A stretch of DNA of 8,125 bases from the NCBI GenBank assembly GCA_030653635.1, contig JAURYZ010000188.1:1-8125 (forward strand), in the 5' to 3' direction. Under the pieces are notes generated by a model that was not told the DNA's origin, made no database searches, and saw only the letters and a program-made list of their open reading frames with translations. The position numbers and the translations under genes are program-made. How positions within the stretch are numbered: the stretch's first letter is position 1; each line of letters starts with the position of its first letter. Shown here in pieces: positions 7,505-8,125 of the stretch. Source of the DNA: Coriobacteriia bacterium (GTDB lineage: Bacteria; Actinomycetota; Coriobacteriia; Anaerosomatales; JAHIQC01).

Positions 7505-7930
7505 TCAGACTCTAAGGCGCCCCACCAACGGGTCGCCGGGCGGATCGGGGTCATCGGGAACGACAAACACGAAACGCTGGGATGACACGTTCGCAAACTG
7601 CGGCCGCTGGGTGATAAGCATTATGGCCGCAAAGACCACGAACAAGACGAACATCGGGATGACGAGCGCGGACGGTGCATCGCTCGGGAAGTACATGTGC
7701 TCGCAGTCCAGAATGGAGCCCATGCCCATGCCCATCATGCCGTCGGCCCCGGTAGGGCCACACAGCTGCATCGCGCACACGGGGATAAGGACAGCGATCA
7801 GCGCAGCCGCAACTAGCGCGACCATGACTGACTTGCTGGCGATGCCTTCTAAGGGCCTCAGCGGAATCTCCCCAAACATGCGACCGGACAGCAACCGTAA
7901 CTGCAATCCACGTGCCATGGTGCGCTTCAC
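7505..7930 (-). CDS. Unrecognised two-helix membrane protein with Met/Cys-rich external loop
   Basis: At most 141 residues. A basic N-terminus (about 1-33) precedes helix 1 (about 34-53) and helix 2 (about 88-107), and an acidic, proline-rich tail ends the protein. Positive charge on both ends predicts both termini inside and the loop outside. That loop holds C57, M65, M66, M68, M70, C76, H78 and M79, and C52 and M54 lie at the edge of helix 1: many soft-metal ligands in under 30 residues, suited to Cu+. I recognise no family. It precedes the SafE-cupredoxin gene by 78 bases on the same strand. The start is unsure: GTG 7930 and ATG 7918 (residue 5) both lack a clear ribosome binding site. A copper-binding membrane accessory protein is inferred from composition and context only. 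Confidence 0.72.
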   Translation of the reverse strand: MKRTMARGLQLRLLSGRMFGEIPLRPLEGIASKSVMVALVAAALIAVLIPVCAMQLCGPTGADGMMGMGMGSILDCEHMYFPSDAPSALVIPMFVLFVVFAAIMLITQRPQFANVSSQRFVFVVPDDPDPPGDPLVGRLRV

Positions 7931-7983
7931 GAAGATTCTGTCCGCGCCACGAATCTCAAGACGCGTCCGCTGTCCTGCCCTGC

Positions 7984-8125
7984 TCAGATGAAGTACATCG
8001 CCGAGGAGTCGCGCATGAGGATCTCCTGCCGAGCGACCAGCTCCGCAATCGTCTCTGAGTCGAGCCTCCGCTCCAGAGTCTCTGCAGCCCTATCCCACAT
8101 CTCAGCGACTGCGGAGCCAGAGGTA
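7984..8125 (-). CDS. Rrf2-like transcriptional regulator, C-terminal fragment
   Basis: Only the last 47 residues are in the window, ending with TGA at 7984-7986; the N-terminus and DNA-binding domain lie beyond base 8125. The fragment is helical, with the pattern V-A-E-M-W-D-R-A followed by L-D-S-E-T-I-A-E-L-V, which matches the dimerisation helix and terminal segment common to Rrf2 proteins (IscR, CymR, NsrR). No cluster-ligating Cys is visible, but those would lie upstream. It ends 53 bases before the small membrane protein gene on the same strand, so it could control the copper unit. The call rests on a short fragment. Confidence 0.62.
   Translation of the reverse strand, partial: TSGSAVAEMWDRAAETLERRLDSETIAELVARQEILMRDSSAMYFI

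Noticed and set aside
7931..7960. TTGAGA followed by GAATCT as a promoter for the small membrane protein gene
   Set aside because: The spacer is only about 15 bases, the -10 match is poor, and the start site would fall at or inside the proposed start codon.

Overview
High-GC bacterial DNA with every supported gene on the minus strand, so transcription runs from base 8125 toward base 1. GC richness, GTG starts and clear AAGGAG-type ribosome binding sites fit a high-GC Gram-positive. I lean to an actinobacterium, perhaps a Coriobacteriia-like anaerobe, but no phylogenetic marker is present and this is a weak inference.

Layout in transcription order. (1) 8125-7984: C-terminal end of an Rrf2-like regulator, cut by the window edge. 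(2) 7930-7505: an unrecognised two-helix membrane protein whose external loop is rich in Met and Cys. (3) 7426-6146: a UreH/SafE (DsbD_2-like) membrane domain fused to a cupredoxin domain and a further pair of helices. (4) 6126-5602: a membrane-anchored cupredoxin with a CxCC cluster in its linker. (5) 5592-2926: CopA, a Cu+ P1B-1 ATPase with two heavy-metal-binding domains. (6) 2862-2419: a small lipoprotein. (7) 2325-1: a large single-chain restriction-modification protein (PD-(D/E)XK nuclease followed by an adenine methyltransferase), truncated at its C-terminus by the window edge.

Genes 2 to 6 look like one copper-handling unit. Gaps are 78, 19, 9 and 63 bases, and the ribosome binding site of copA overlaps the stop codon of the cupredoxin gene. 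The likely logic is that CopA moves Cu+ across the membrane and the cupredoxin domains, with their conserved C-G-M-x-M ligand pattern, bind copper outside and pass it between the SafE-like membrane protein and other acceptors. The set could serve copper tolerance or copper delivery to an enzyme such as an oxidase; the sequence does not decide. No CopZ, CsoR or CopY is in view, so the Rrf2-like protein is the only visible candidate regulator.

The most unusual signals are two long inverted repeats in leader regions. In each, a perfect complement lies upstream of the ribosome binding site of a GTG-started gene: 10 bp before the SafE-cupredoxin gene, and 11 bp, nested symmetrically around an inner stem, before the restriction-modification gene. 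Both could hide the ribosome binding site and act as translational switches. No tRNA, rRNA, CRISPR array, insertion sequence or plus-strand gene was found, and no gene-free stretch exceeds 100 bases.
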